From Isoetes taiwanensis (Eukaryota > Streptophyta > Lycopodiopsida > Isoetales > Isoetaceae): 64,000 nucleotides of DNA. Both the position numbers and the translations under genes were made by a program. Numbering within the stretch: position 1 is the stretch's first letter; every line of letters starts with the position of its first letter. This document shows, piece by piece, positions 33,078-45,070 of the stretch. The notes under the pieces were generated by a model. The model had not been told where the DNA came from. It was given only the letters and a program-made list of their open reading frames with translations, and made no database searches. The stretch spans positions 3,379,821-3,443,820 of the forward strand of contig JAJEKV010000057.1 of assembly GCA_021234155.1 (NCBI GenBank), given 5' to 3'.

Positions 33078-33998
33078 ATGCCATTCCATCCTATTTTGAG
33101 TGTTGGTCCATTTCATATGTGGGGATTAGATTACATTGGGCCTATCAATCCTTCATCTTTCAAGGGTCATAAGTATATCTTGGCAGTCACATGTATGTTT
33201 ACAGAGTGGGTAGAAGCAATTCCAGTAAAGCATGCTACAGAAGATACCACAGTAAGCTTTCTTTATCATAATTTAATTTCTCGGTTTGGTGTTCCAACCA
33301 TTCTTTTGTCTGATCGGGGAACTCATTTCATGGGAAAAGTAGTAGCTCAGTTAACAGAAAAGATTGGTGTTCAACATGTGCAAGCTTCTGCTTATTATCC
33401 ACAGGGCAATGGGCAAGCTGAGTCTACTAACAAAATTCTGAAAGCTATCTTGGCCAAAACAGTGAAGGATAATCAAAGAAATTGGCATGAAGCCTTGATA
33501 GGTGCATTATGGAGTTTCAGGTGTACTTACAAGTTGGCTATAGGATTTACACCATTTGAATTGGTTTATGGAGTGCAAGCTGTGATGCCTATTCATTTGG
33601 ACATTCCTTTGTGTTCATTTGTGGAGTTACCTTATTATGAGAATTTAGGAGAAGTTCCAACTCCAAATCAAGTGCATAATAGGATGGATGATTTACTGCA
33701 ATTGCAAGAGATGAGACAGGAAGCAGCAGACTTCAATATGAGGCATAAACAGAAGGTAAAGCTTATCAAAGACAAGTTACAAGTTGTCAATCCATTTGAG
33801 GAAGGCCAATTGGTGTTATGCAGGACCACTAAGCAGCATCTATCCAAATTTCAAAGCCCATGGGAAGGCCCATTTCTGATCGATAAGGAGGTACCAGGTG
33901 GGGCTTTCTACTTGATGACTCCAGAAGGGGAATTGTTGCCTAATCCCAGAAATGGCAAGGATCTCAGGCCTTACTTTGAAAGAGAAGTGCTGTTCTAA
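33078..33998 (+). pseudogene. Ty3 integrase catalytic core and C-terminus
   Basis: The frame shows the triad in order: MWGLDYIGPI, ILLSDRGTHF, and YYPQGNGQAESTNKILKAIL. A C-terminal domain (GPFLIDKEVPGGAFYL) and the end ...RPYFEREVLF follow. It is the longest undamaged stretch of this element, but it lacks its own N-terminus, which is in the preceding frame. Confidence 0.88.
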
Positions 33999-34285
33999 GG
34001 GATTCAGATTTGGTATAGCTCCAATTACAGAGATGGAGACCTTTTGGGTTACAGCAGGTCATTTTTCTGTAAAAACAGATGGTTACAGTTCTATAATACA
34101 CAATCTATCCTACATCAATGGATGTGTTTCGGCGATACGAATCCAACGAGCTATGGTGCAGGTCAAACGGAGTTCTGGAACTCAAGATATCAGCTTTCAA
34201 AATTTGCCACAGTTACAGAGGCTCTGTTTCGTCACTGTCATTTTGGACCAGTTTGTTTGTATTAGTCATTTGGATTTGAGGAGGG

Positions 34286-34731
34286 TGTAAATGTGTCCTT
34301 TGGGGACATGTCCCAAGGACCATATTAGTATGTTTTGTTGTGGGTTCTCCGCCTCGGAGTGGCACATTTTCCCACTATGGTCGCCACTGTTGGGGTGGTC
34401 ACCACATTCACCACACTCGTCACCACTCACCACATTGGTCACCACTTACCACTCACCACACTCACCATTATTGAGGTGGTATAGGAGACTGTATACCGTA
34501 TATGGAGGGAGATATGCACATGCACGCGTGCAGGATATTTGCACGTATGCATTGTGGGATGATCATTACTGTATATATTTGTGTGTTTTTGCATTTTGTA
34601 TATTGGAACAGTTTGTCAGCAGGCTGATTGCTGCCACGGTTTTTCCCTCGAAAACCCTTCGGGGCGGGGGTTTTTTAATCCGGGTAGTAATCCGCTTGCT
34701 GCGCTTTTGTATTGGGTCCCATAGACCGATT
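34286..34731 (+). repeat. 3' LTR start of the plus-strand Ty3 element
   Basis: A gaggaggg polypurine run (34278-34285) is followed by TGTAAATGTGTCC, the expected LTR start. The LTR includes CAC-rich repeats at 34395-34470. The right end is uncertain because a short retroelement tail begins by 34732, and the 5' LTR is missing, so no alignment is possible. Confidence 0.6.
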
Positions 34732-34794
34732 GGTCTCCGTGGACGATAAAAATACCTTTCCTTCCTTCCTTCCTTCCTTCCTTCCTCATTAGTG
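34732..34794 (+). mobile_element. short non-LTR retroelement tail with (CTTC)n
   Basis: GGTCTCCGTGGACGATAAAA followed by (CTTC)n. The same 3' word, with one difference, occurs at 40480 with a different simple tail, the pattern of a SINE or LINE 3' end. Confidence 0.5.
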
Positions 34795-36540
34795 TTTTGT
34801 GAAGCTATTGTCCATACTTATAAGTGAATCTTGTGGTATTCTCCATCTATATGGCTAAAGCAATCAAATTGTGATGGACCATAATGATTTAAAAAGAAAT
34901 TGACAAATAACATTTGCCTAAACATACTAAATCTATTCTTGTTCTACGATTTTATCAAAGATTGTCAAATTCTGCCAATGAAGACATTATGTCTTACTTC
35001 CAACATTGGTCACTCATGATTTTCCAAAAATTCCAATCGACCTATCTTCAAATTAATATAAAGGTCGTCCAATTCTTATTTTTCAGAGGTGGAAAAAAGA
35101 ATGCATTAGAAGAGGAAGCTTATCTAGAGTGTGTTTACACAGGCTCGAATATATCCTTTTGGGTGATGCTAGAACTACAGGGATTTCTTGAATAAGAATC
35201 AACTTTAGAAAATTATGTCAGACAATAAGCCTAAAAATTCTAATCAAAGAGAAATTTATCATTCCCTCTAAAAACTTCTGTCATTGCAAAAGCAAAATTG
35301 AAGGCGATGGCTAGAACAATACTAGTTCTCAACATGCTTGTTATTCAAAGAAACAACTACAAGAGAGGCCGTAGTAGTGGAAATAAAAACAACTAGGAAG
35401 CTAATGTTCTATAAGTAACAAACATTCATGCCAATAACTAGAGTTTTAATTATATGGAATTCCAATCTTTATCTCCCTTAGCATGCAGGAGCAGTCCATA
35501 GAGCAATCCATAGGCATTGACTCCACTAAATGACACTAAACATTTGAATTGCCTCCATATTTTATGCATACATAATCACGAAAACAAAAGCATTCTACAC
35601 TCTCTTTAATCGGAACTACAACAACATCGACTTTATCATTTGCAAGATGATAACAGTCCATAAACACAAATTATCGAATAAGAGTCATTAAACACCGAAT
35701 AACGATTCTTGTTACTTACATGGTAATCACAATAGTGTGTAGTTGTGCATGCGTCAATGGGTCTTCTAACGGGCAACCCATTGATGCGTTAGCATCTTGT
35801 TTGAACAATCACATGGAACATCCATCGAAAATAAGCAATTTTCTAGTATCTTAATCAAATTATATCTATCCAGCTTATTTTTTTCAAGAAAAATATATAT
35901 AGCTTTTACATCATGCAATTTGATCAACAAAAACATTTTATTTTTCCCGTTTCCTTGTCCATAATTTGTAAGGGGTTCACTATTGTTACAAGCCCAATTG
36001 GTTAATTTATAAAAGGGACAATTTGAAGAGAAAAAAACGTTCCATCAAGGCATGCAAATGGAGCACGAGGGATGTGGGACAACTTGAACATTAAGATTGG
36101 AAACAAAGAGAGGGGTGTATGACAACTTGGATATTCATTTACGGAGGACAACTAGAAGTGATCACTTTAAGGATCTACTAGGGCCCATTACTATTACAGA
36201 GGATAGGCATATTTTAAGTACATAATCCCAAATTTTTAATACAAACACACTTCAATATTCATAGCCAAATTTTATAATTATCCTATGCAAATTCTAATTG
36301 GGGACAAGATTAGATGGCTTGACAATCTTGAACGCTCCGAGGTTGAACAAGTGCATAATGCGCAAAACGACACTTATTATACTTTTTCTATTCAAAGTGG
36401 ACGTTCATTAAATATGTGATAAGCAAAAAGTTAGAATGGAAGGTGCAGACCCAAGCACGATTCCATCACGATTCTAGATGATAAAGACACATCAACTTAA
36501 AGGTAGACATGTCTTAAATGGCAAGTGGCTAGATTGTCAG
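34795..36540. other. intergenic, nothing recognised
   Basis: AT-rich sequence with only short ORFs lacking motifs. No repeats or RNA genes seen. Confidence 0.4.
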
Positions 36541-36549
36541 TTTAAAAAG
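36540..36549 (+). promoter_or_regulatory. TATA-like element of the lipid-transfer gene
   Basis: gtttaaaaag lies about 40 bp before the chosen ATG. The position is plausible but close, implying a very short 5' UTR. Confidence 0.4.
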
Positions 36550-36587
36550 GATTGCTCTATGCATGGGATACATCATACGATTGCAGA

Positions 36588-37094
36588 ATGGCAGCAAGAA
36601 TTGAAATGGCTAAAGGAATAGTCGTTTTGGCAATGTTGAGCATGATGGTAATGTTGGCATCTGCTCAGCAATGCAACAATTATTTATCCCTTGCTGTCTG
36701 TCTCACTGCTGTTCAGACTAGCACTGGATATCCTGGTGCTTCTTGTTGCAATAAAATTGCGACGTTTCAGAATAATCCTGACTGTCTCTGCCAGCTTGTG
36801 CTCGCTGGCCAAAGAAGTGGCATCAGATTTAGCATTGCTAATGCTATGACTGTGCCCAAGCGTTGCGGCTTCTCCAAATACATCCCAGCTGGCTATAAGT
36901 GTGGTGGTATGTATATACAATGTTTTTATTTTTCGTGCCTCTTATGGATTCATTTCATGTTAAAATAGCTTATGTTTCTTTGTCTATCATGTTGCTCATT
37001 ACTCTCTTATAGGCTCATTGCATGTAATACCTTCTCTTTTTGTATCTAACATCATGTTTTTTGTTAATTAGGTTACACTGTTCCTACTGTCTAG
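36588..37094 (+). CDS. non-specific lipid transfer protein-like, two exons
   Basis: Exon 1 is 36588-36906 (donor GTATGT) and exon 2 is 37072-37094 (acceptor TTAATTAG), which adds only seven codons (GYTVPTV) before TAG. The protein is about 113 residues. It has an N-terminal signal peptide (hydrophobic VVLAMLSMMVMLASA, cut after SAQ) and a mature part with the eight-cysteine pattern C..C..CC..CLC..C..C of the LTP/AAI family. The first cysteine is in QQCNNY, the pair in GASCCNK and the last in GYKCGG. Such secreted proteins bind lipids or waxes in the cell wall. The start at 36588 was chosen because it is the first true ATG in frame; 36606 is a second. The frame is intact, making this the clearest host gene here. 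Confidence 0.88.
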
Positions 37095-37190
37095 ATCTTC
37101 AACTTTGTTGCGGCGAGAAACTAGACCAGCCTTAGATCAATAACCTATGTTATTGCTAATGCACATATAACATAGTAATATTATGAGCTT

Positions 37191-37196
37191 AATAAA
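37191..37196 (+). terminator. poly(A) signal of the lipid-transfer gene
   Basis: AATAAA about 100 bp after the stop codon. Confidence 0.55.
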
Positions 37197-39718
37197 GTAT
37201 AATGTTCTTCAAATATTTATGCAAGAGTTAACTTTAATATACAAATTTGTGTGTTATTCCCCTTCTACGGAAAGGAAAGTGGCTTTTGTTCATTTTTGTT
37301 CTACATTGTTGGGTATACTTGACTTATTGGACTTTGATTGATGTATGGTATGACATGAAAAGCATAAATAGCTATTGTTAGATGGAATCAAGCAAAACCA
37401 TTTTTTTTTTTTTTTGGGGGGGGGTGGGTGGGTTGGGTGGGTTGTTCATCAATTTACCTTTGATGGAGATGATCAAGAATGGGATGTGCTACAGAAGTCG
37501 GAAAATAGTGGGAGGAAATAAAGTAATGGCTAATAGTAATGATTACTCTTGGTTCCCAGTTGCCCAGCTTGCATCCAGTGGAACTTGGTCCTCTCCCTTT
37601 CGCAGAGTTTTTGACAAGATCAATATATCTTAGATGATAGTTCTATGATTTACACCACTTGCATTTGCGACCATAAGTTTTACCCATTCTAGATGAATGG
37701 AGGACATGACCCCTCCTATCGGCATTTGGCAACTTGGTTCTCCTTGAATGGTAAAAATGTGTCTCTCTCCTTTTCCCTTCTTCCTACTATCATTGTCATT
37801 ATTGATATTTCTAGCACTTGGTCTAGTGGTTTGTCATGATCTAGAAATGATAAAAAATGGAAAGTGATTGATTTTTCTTTTTTATGCAAATGATTCTATG
37901 CTTCTTTTCTGCTTCAATCATGCAAGTCATGATGTTGCAATCTAAAGCTATTTAACAAATTGGAGATAGCAAATCAAGAAGCATAAAACTCAAAGGACCA
38001 ATAAAATATATTTAGCTAGAGTGTTTTACATGAAATATTATTAGTATCTGACATGCTTTCAAATAAAAGCTTACTAAACACAGTGGTGTTCTAGAGCCTC
38101 AATAGATATTACCTTGAGAACCAGGACAATTTACGGGCTCAAATAAAAACATTCAACAATCTTACATGGTACTTTGTCTACACTATCACACTGGTGGAAA
38201 GTGGCAAAGTATATTACAATATGAGCAAATATTTCTTGCGAAAGCGAAAAGCTGTGAAAACCAAAAACATTTATATAATGACACGGGATCTTTATAAGAG
38301 AAACCCTAACTATCACTATCTGTCTGCCTCATCTGGAAGTGGTAGATGACAAAGGGTACACTCATGTTTGATGATTATGAGCAGAAGATGAAAAACTAAG
38401 GACCGTTGGAGGAAATTTGTGATGCATCAACACATTATATGCTATTAATACGCCACCATAATTAATTAATAGATATATTAAATATTTATGTTAGCAAAGT
38501 CAATGAGGATATACTTAATTAGAATTTTTAAATAATAATGTTAGTTACGTAATCAATTAAATAACCTTATTTAATTAATTAGTTACCTAACTGAAGTGCC
38601 ACTTGGCCTAAATCGATTGACTAAGTATTTGTTATAACTGACTAGACTAATCTAGTATCATCCCTAACCGTAAATCAAATTGGGGTCTTTACTTGTTCTA
38701 AGGACACTAGCAGGATGGAGATGCCTCATGAAAAGTGATCGTGCTGGGAAATAGGTATGATACCTAGATAGATTGATTGATAGCTAGGGACTGACCCGTC
38801 TTTGACTAGATGATTGTTAAATATATGATGGATTCTTAGTTTCTTGGCATTGGATGGTCGTGTAGTAGTTGAATTCTCTACCTCTTGTTCCTGGGAAGAC
38901 TGAAGACTTAAAAGCTAGAATCAAAGCAATTGGGTTCTTTGATATTGGCGCTAGGGTTTGCGCTTTAGGGCAGCGACGGCCACCTGAGCTCTGCTAGTTC
39001 ACAAAGATAGATCGTGGCTGGAAGAATAGCAAACGACTAGCAGATTAGGAGATACCTCCCTTCCATTTCCGTAGAGTCTACAACAGGAGCTATTAGGCTG
39101 GGGTGTGGCTGCTATTCCAAGTAATCTTTTTTAAACAATAGGCTGTGATTTGGCAAGGGTTCTATTTCGTGTATCTAGAGATAAGAGCAAAGCTATTGAT
39201 AATTATTTCTCTTCATAATAATGTATTTCACATGGCTTTTCTCAAATTCGAATCTGTGTCTTTTGTGTTCCTCTTGTTTGCTCAAGACTATTGTATTTAG
39301 TCATCTATTTCTTCATTTTTTGTTGAGTATTGTGTTGTGTAGGTGTAATTACATGTTGGTCCTATTGCAGCCACCGAGCCAGATTTGGCAATCGAGAGCT
39401 CAAGTTTTCGTTTAAGATAGGGTTATAATCATATAGGGCTTTTATCTTGAACCAAAATTTCAGTTCAAAATAGAACTAAAATCGTGCTTAGGTTGGCTTT
39501 AGTGCTCAGAGCACCAGACTTATCTCAATATTTATTATTAGCTTTCTTTGATATTTGTTATTAGCATTCCGGGCCTGGAAGAATTTTGTGAGTGCTTGCT
39601 TTTGAAGAATGATTACGTAATTAAATTGTTTTTACGTATGGTTTATCTGTGCGTGATAAACATGCTAACTCATTCTACTATGTTTTCTAGAAGGGATTGT
39701 CAATCTTGCCGTTAACAT
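37197..39718. other. intergenic region
   Basis: No gene is supported. A (T)n run followed by a G-rich run lies at 37399-37445. From 38.4 to 38.6 kb the sequence is very AT-rich. Confidence 0.4.
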
Positions 39719-40443
39719 GTGACTCTATTTCTATTTTTGCAGCTTTAAGGATTTTCAACTGGAAGAAAATAGCACTCTATTCTCTTGTTGGCGGAGTGAG
39801 TGCTTGCATCCAATCCACCGAAAGGTATTTTATTGTTAACTGCTCCTATAAATATTTTAATTCCTTGATTTTGTATAAGATAGACAAGCTGCCCATGTAC
39901 TTATATGTGTAAATCAGTGAAACAAATAATTGATGCGCCGATACTTTGATCGCAGTGTTTAAAGTAACCACTGATCCTCCCCTCGGATAATATTATCCGA
40001 TTATATAAGCCATTAACATGCAAGATCTAACTCAAAGCTTTTTTCTAAACTTGCAGAACAGGATGGGGTTGCTTGTGTGGAACCTCTTGCTGCATACTGT
40101 TCTTGGTATAATGTATACCCATGTGTACTTTGTGAGCATCCAGCTCAAGTAAGCAGAGAATTGTTCCTGCACGGTCATTCAGGCATTTATCTAGTCGGAT
40201 TGTCCTCCATCCGACTGATGATGAATAGGCTGTGTATGTGAGAATTTTTTTCAATATATCTATATGTATAAATTTTGGAACTTTGAGCTTGATGTTGAAA
40301 ACCTATTCATTCTTTTTTTCCCCCTGTTTGCTGCTTTTGTTTTCCTTATTTTTTACATCCATTTCTTGTAGTTCAGGACAATCACCAATTTCAATGTAAT
40401 ATCATTGTTATGGACACATCTTAGTGGTGGATTTAATCATCAG
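39719..40443 (+). other. possible exons of an unidentified gene
   Basis: Three blocks have good plant splice signals. Block 1 is about 39741-39823, after TATTTTTGCAG and before GTATTTTATT, reading LRIFNWKKIALYSLVGGVSA. Block 2 is about 40057-40147, after AACTTGCAG. Block 3 is about 40371-40443, after TTTCTTGTAG and before GTAAGG, reading FRTITNFNVISLLWTHLSGG. The joined phase is uncertain and one register meets a stop in block 2, so this may be a decayed gene or a non-coding transcript. The protein is not recognised. Confidence 0.3.
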
Positions 40444-40479
40444 GTAAGGTTTAAGGTTCCTTAGGTTTTTTAAGTTTTT

Positions 40480-40516
40480 GGTCTCCGTGCACGATAAAAA
40501 TCTATTCTATTCTATC
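40480..40516 (+). mobile_element. short retroelement tail with (TATTC)n
   Basis: GGTCTCCGTGCACGATAAAA followed by tctattctattctatctt; the partner of the tail at 34732. Confidence 0.45.
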
Positions 40517-40679
40517 TTATACGGGTCCTCATGCTTTTATTGATTTCATTTTTCCAGATTAAACATCATTATTTCTAGCTATATGCCATCTTCACTATTC
40601 AAACATTCAACCAATCGTTGAAGCAACATCTAAGGAGTCTGGTATCCCACATAGATGTTATCCAACTATAAGTGTTTAA

Positions 40680-42075
40680 GTGAATGCATGTACCAGACTT
40701 CTGGGCATTCCTTTTGGGGATGATATCTCTATGGGCGGTGTCGGGGATGAGATTTTGCAGGGACTACAGAAGCACCTGAATTGGTGGAAGGGTAGTAAGT
40801 TGTCGATGGCAGGCATGATTATTGTAGCTAAGTCAGTGCTTTGTAGCACCTATGTATCACAACGTCTGTTATATTAGCTCCAGAATGCAAGGTTCAGGAA
40901 TTGGATAGAATTGTCTGAAACTTTGTTTGGGGAGGGGCTGCAGAAGGAGCAGTGGTTAAAGTAGCCTGGTGGAAGTGCCTTCACCCTCGAGAGGATGGGG
41001 GTTTGGCAATCCTAGATTTGGCTTTGCATTCTAAGGTGTTAGTCTCCAAGTTTGTTTGGAGTATTCTGCATGAAGAGGTGTTCTCTCCAGGTGCAGCATT
41101 GCTTTTACAGTCCCTCGAGAATTGTGTGGCTTTTCACAAGCCATCTGTCCGCGTGAAGTTGCCTTGGGGCCTTGCTTTACGGTTTGAGGCCCTTCCCATA
41201 TGCGTCACCTTTTCTCAAGGGTGTATTGCGAGCCTGGGAGCATGTGCGAGTGCTTTTCCAGGTAGACTATGCATCAGTATTTCACCACACTTCTTTTCTG
41301 TGGGTTCCTCTGCCTCCGGCATACTTGCCTTTGGCTGCCAGCTTGCACGCTCGGACGCAGGCCCGTTGGACTCGGGCTGCAGTCTCCACCTTAGAGGATT
41401 GGTTTTGGCATGGCCAACGGGTTGGGAGTTTTTTCAGGCCCGCTCTCGGCTTAAGAGCAGTGATCGAGCTATCTGGCAGTAAGTGGCCTCCTGTATTCCA
41501 CTGCATATTCCTGTTCTCCTGCAGGGAAGGGTGGTCTTTCAGATTTGGAAGGTTCATTCGGGGTCGATGAGTCATGTTTTATTCGTTCTTGTTATCGGAC
41601 ATTGGTTATTCATGATACTTTACCTCCTTCTGACAAGTGGGCACTGAAGCTTCAGGATTCCTGTTGGCGCTCCGTCTGGACATGGACTTGGAACTTTCTC
41701 CCCCCACCAAAGGTTAGGGTTCTCTTGTGGCAAGTGGTGCACTGCTGCATTAGGGTAAATGTTCTTGTGCATAGATTTAAGCCAGCTGTGAGTTTTCTTT
41801 GCCCTTGCTGTGGCTCTCATCGAGAGTCCATTAAACATTGTCTAGTCTTGTGCCCACATTTGCAAGCTGCATGGGATTGGGTCAAAGCATTGTTCCAGAT
41901 CAGGATGTGTAGCCAGAAGATACTTCTTCATGTGTTTCCAGCTTCATGGACATGGTCCTCTCCTAAGAAGCAGGCGGGTGCAAAAGTTTTGCGTGTAGTT
42001 TCAACATATGCAAAGTGTTTTTTTTTCCCCCTTCTGTTAAATTATATAAACAAAATAAAAGAGATTTCAGAGTAG
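40680..42075 (+). pseudogene. 5'-truncated L1-like LINE, RT C-terminus and zf-RVT
   Basis: Plus-strand fragments give the C-terminal third of a plant L1 ORF2. They include RLLGIPFGDDIS and WKGSKLSMAGMIIVAKSVL (40.7-40.85 kb), then AWWKCLHPREDGGLAILDL (40.97 kb). The end is the zinc-binding zf-RVT region with LPPPKVRVLLWQVVHC and FLCPCCGSHRESIKHCLVLC (41.7-41.85 kb). Frame changes occur near 40880 and 41500. The 3' end, about 42030-42075, is A-rich (aacaaaataaaag) without a clean tail. Confidence 0.7.
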
Positions 42076-44108
42076 AATTGCCTGTAGGATAATGAGAACA
42101 TATTTTCATTAAAATTTAAAATGAAGGTCACAACTAGAAATTAATGATTCTCCTTATTGTAGGAATGATTAAATAAGAATCATCAATTCGCAGTCAATAA
42201 TCAATCAGGCAAGATTCGCAGTAAAACATCCTCGAACAATATTGGTTGTATCAAGGCAATGTCTGCCATAGGGTCCACGCCAAGCTCTTTATGCATGATG
42301 TAGAACAAGTGTTTGCAAGGAATGTCACTGTTCATGAAGTCTTCACAAGTACAACTAGGCTCTTTTTTTATAGAGACTTTATAGCTATTGTTGTCCTTTC
42401 GAATAACAAAGTCCACATGGTTTTTATTTAGCACAACCTGCCGAGTTACAACGTAGCCTTGCATCTGGTAGCTTGAATTTAAACGGATCTCACTATCTCT
42501 GTTTAGTTTATTCCTCATATGCACCACTCTTCCACCTCTTTTTAGCTGAGATTTAGCACTATCTCTAGCCCTTTGGCTGCCAGCCAATGTTGGTGGAACA
42601 GCCTCTTCAACATGTCTACCCAAGCCCTCAATGCTGAAACCTACATCCTGTAACTTGCTGATTTCAGATTGTGTTAAGTTCACCCCTTTCGCTACTGTGC
42701 TCTTCTCTGTGTTGTTGGTATATATATTTCTTTGTGTGCCTTTGCATGCACTGTTCAAAGTGAAAGACACAAGAACGTTCCTTCTCAGGTAAATGTTTCC
42801 CGTTGAAGAAGACTTCCCTTATGGCATTCCAATTTGCTTGGCCCTCATCGGCCATAAATCCATGAAAGTTGGCAGGAGGGTAATTCTTGGAAATCATGAC
42901 CTCATTTAGCAATTCCCAAAAGAGTCTTTGAGAATCTAGGTCTTCTGTCTTCATATCACATATAGCTGTTGTGAGTAAGGCTTGTAGGCTAGAAATAATA
43001 GATAGACCATAGAATGACAATAATTAGGTAGTCTAGATAGATACAATTGAAAACAGCACATACCTTGGGTCGTACGTACACGTGGCAGGCAATGGTTGTC
43101 CAATCACTAATCCTTTTAACATGATCGAAGTGGACCCAAGATTTATCAAGATCACCTCCAGGTCACATTCTATTCACCAAATCAACACCTGATCCTGGTT
43201 CTACAGTTGACATCTTAAACACAAAGCACTTATTCTTCTCTGTATGGTTTTGATAAGGGAATCTCGAACCATGAAAATACTCATATTTCAAACGTCTCTT
43301 CAAATGTAAAATACTAGATTGGTCATCAATACATTGCTTATTCCTTTTCCGACAATCATCCAACCATTTTCTCAATCTATGTGCACAAACAACCTCGTTA
43401 AACAATGAATGAAGAACATTTACAAAGATGCTTCATTACCTTCTTTGATTGCATAATGGCTCAAGTCTCTTGAGAAGCTCATCCAATTGTTCAGTATTAA
43501 GCATTTGAACATTATCAACAGTATTACTATCCAACAAATTGTTGCAAATAGCATCCATGGCAAGCAGATGTTGAGATTCTCTTGTGCCATTAGACGTTGA
43601 TCCTTTCCTAGCTGACACACTTATCAACTGCTTATACTTAGCTATTTCTTCTCTGCTTTCAGCCATTCTTATCGGATGTTTGTGCACACCATGATGAACA
43701 GCTAACCTTGTGTCATGAATATTGTCTGGAAGTACATAATATAAAATAGCTTCACAACTGGATATACATTTTGGTTGTTTCTTGCAGTAATCACACATCA
43801 AAGAACCAATATCATCACTTATTTCTCCAAGCCTAGGTCTTTCATGGAGTGTTCCACGCCACTGCAACTCATTAGGAACCCTCTTGGCTAATAAATGATC
43901 ACACACCATATTTTGACATTGCAAATGACCAGCGCAATGCACTAAACGGACTGTTCCAGAGAAATGGGTGTATGTGCTATTGTTGGGATGGGTCCAAACA
44001 TGGGGATCCATGTTTTGCTGCATTCATTCCATACTACTACCAGCCTCTGCTTGAGATGGCAACTCAAATACGAAATCATTGTAAAATGGGGGAAGACATT
44101 TTACCTTT

Positions 44109-44466
44109 CTGTTTGGATTCTTGGCATGCACCCTGCAGCAGCAGTCCATGAATGCGGGATGCTACAAGGCTGCCATGCTCATGATCACAAAACAAGAACA
44201 AGGGGAACAAATATGTACAAAGAATGGAGTGAATGAACGTGAGCTAATGAGGCTCTCCAAATTTGAGATGAAACCTGAGTACAAATGAAGAGGCTCCGGT
44301 CTAATATAGTGTAGACCGCAAATCTAAGCCGTACATCTAACTAAATCTAATCCCTACACTTATGTTAACCTAATCATGCCAAGTGTCAGTCTGCCACCAC
44401 TGACACCTAACATGTGCATGCACCTAATATGTGCATGCACAATGTTAACCACTAGGTGGTTAACAC
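44109..44466 (-). other. intron-like insert absent from the second gene copy
   Basis: On the minus strand it starts GTGTTAACC and ends CCAAACAG, i.e. GT...AG, 358 nt, and the flanking frame joins across it. The copy at 53.8 kb lacks it and also three adjacent bases (AAA). It contains two gtgcatgcacat words and short inverted repeats near its 5' end. Confidence 0.55.
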
Positions 44467-44515
44467 TTTCGAGCCTCTCCAACATATTGCAGTATCTTCT
44501 GGATCTTGTTCTTGT

Positions 44516-45070
44516 CATTAGAGGTAATTTGAGATATCCTTTTGTCCCCATAAGAATCCTCCAATAGAATGAGTACTCTACATCAAACTGCAATTAATGC
44601 AGCATTAACAACTTCATTGCTGTCGTTTTTTCCCTATAACTTTTGATCTACTCATGAAAATGCTGCGGCGTTTGTTGCAGTAGATGCAGAATGAAAAGAT
44701 CTTTCAAGTGATATATGGTTATGATGTATTTCAATACAAGCCATATGTGTTAACCTTAAAAAATATGGTTTTTTGCTCTTTTCTTATATATTTACATCCC
44801 AAAAGATATAACAATGGGTTGTCATTAGAAAGATCTTGAGGAGACGAATCCATTGCCACAAATAGTGTTCGAATCGGAGTTTTTGATCAAAAGTTATAGT
44901 AGAAAAATGACACTGCAAAAGTTAGTTAGAACTGCATTAATTACTGCTGCCACATAATACTGGAATAAAATACACTGGAGCTCTTCTCTTATTGGACAGT
45001 TTAAAAAGCTGATGTGGCTTTTTAAGCATCCCTTAATGGGACAAAATGAGATCTCAAATTACCTCTAATG
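44516..45070. mobile_element. 555 bp MITE-like TIR element
   Basis: The ends are perfect 20 bp inverted repeats, CATTAGAGGTAATTTGAGAT, with weaker pairing for about 20 more bases (including TTTTGTCCC). The copy at 53.9 kb has the empty site. Comparing the two shows no duplicated target bases, which is unusual. Carries no ORF of its own. Confidence 0.8.

Larger units (their letters stand above)
29200..34285 (+). mobile_element. 5'-truncated plus-strand Ty3 element (body)
   Basis: It starts abruptly inside coding sequence at about 29.2 kb, joined to the LINE remnant, so the 5' LTR, PBS and gag are missing. The order of what remains is protease, RNase H-like domain, histidine-rich linker, RT, RNase H, integrase, then 3' LTR from 34286. 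The RT and integrase text differs clearly from the chromovirus at 1-23 kb and no chromodomain follows the integrase. The aspartate-rich RT site is FIDD. Confidence 0.8.

Noticed and set aside
44360-44593. Short ORFs across the intron-like insert and MITE
   Set aside because: They cross element borders and have no motifs.
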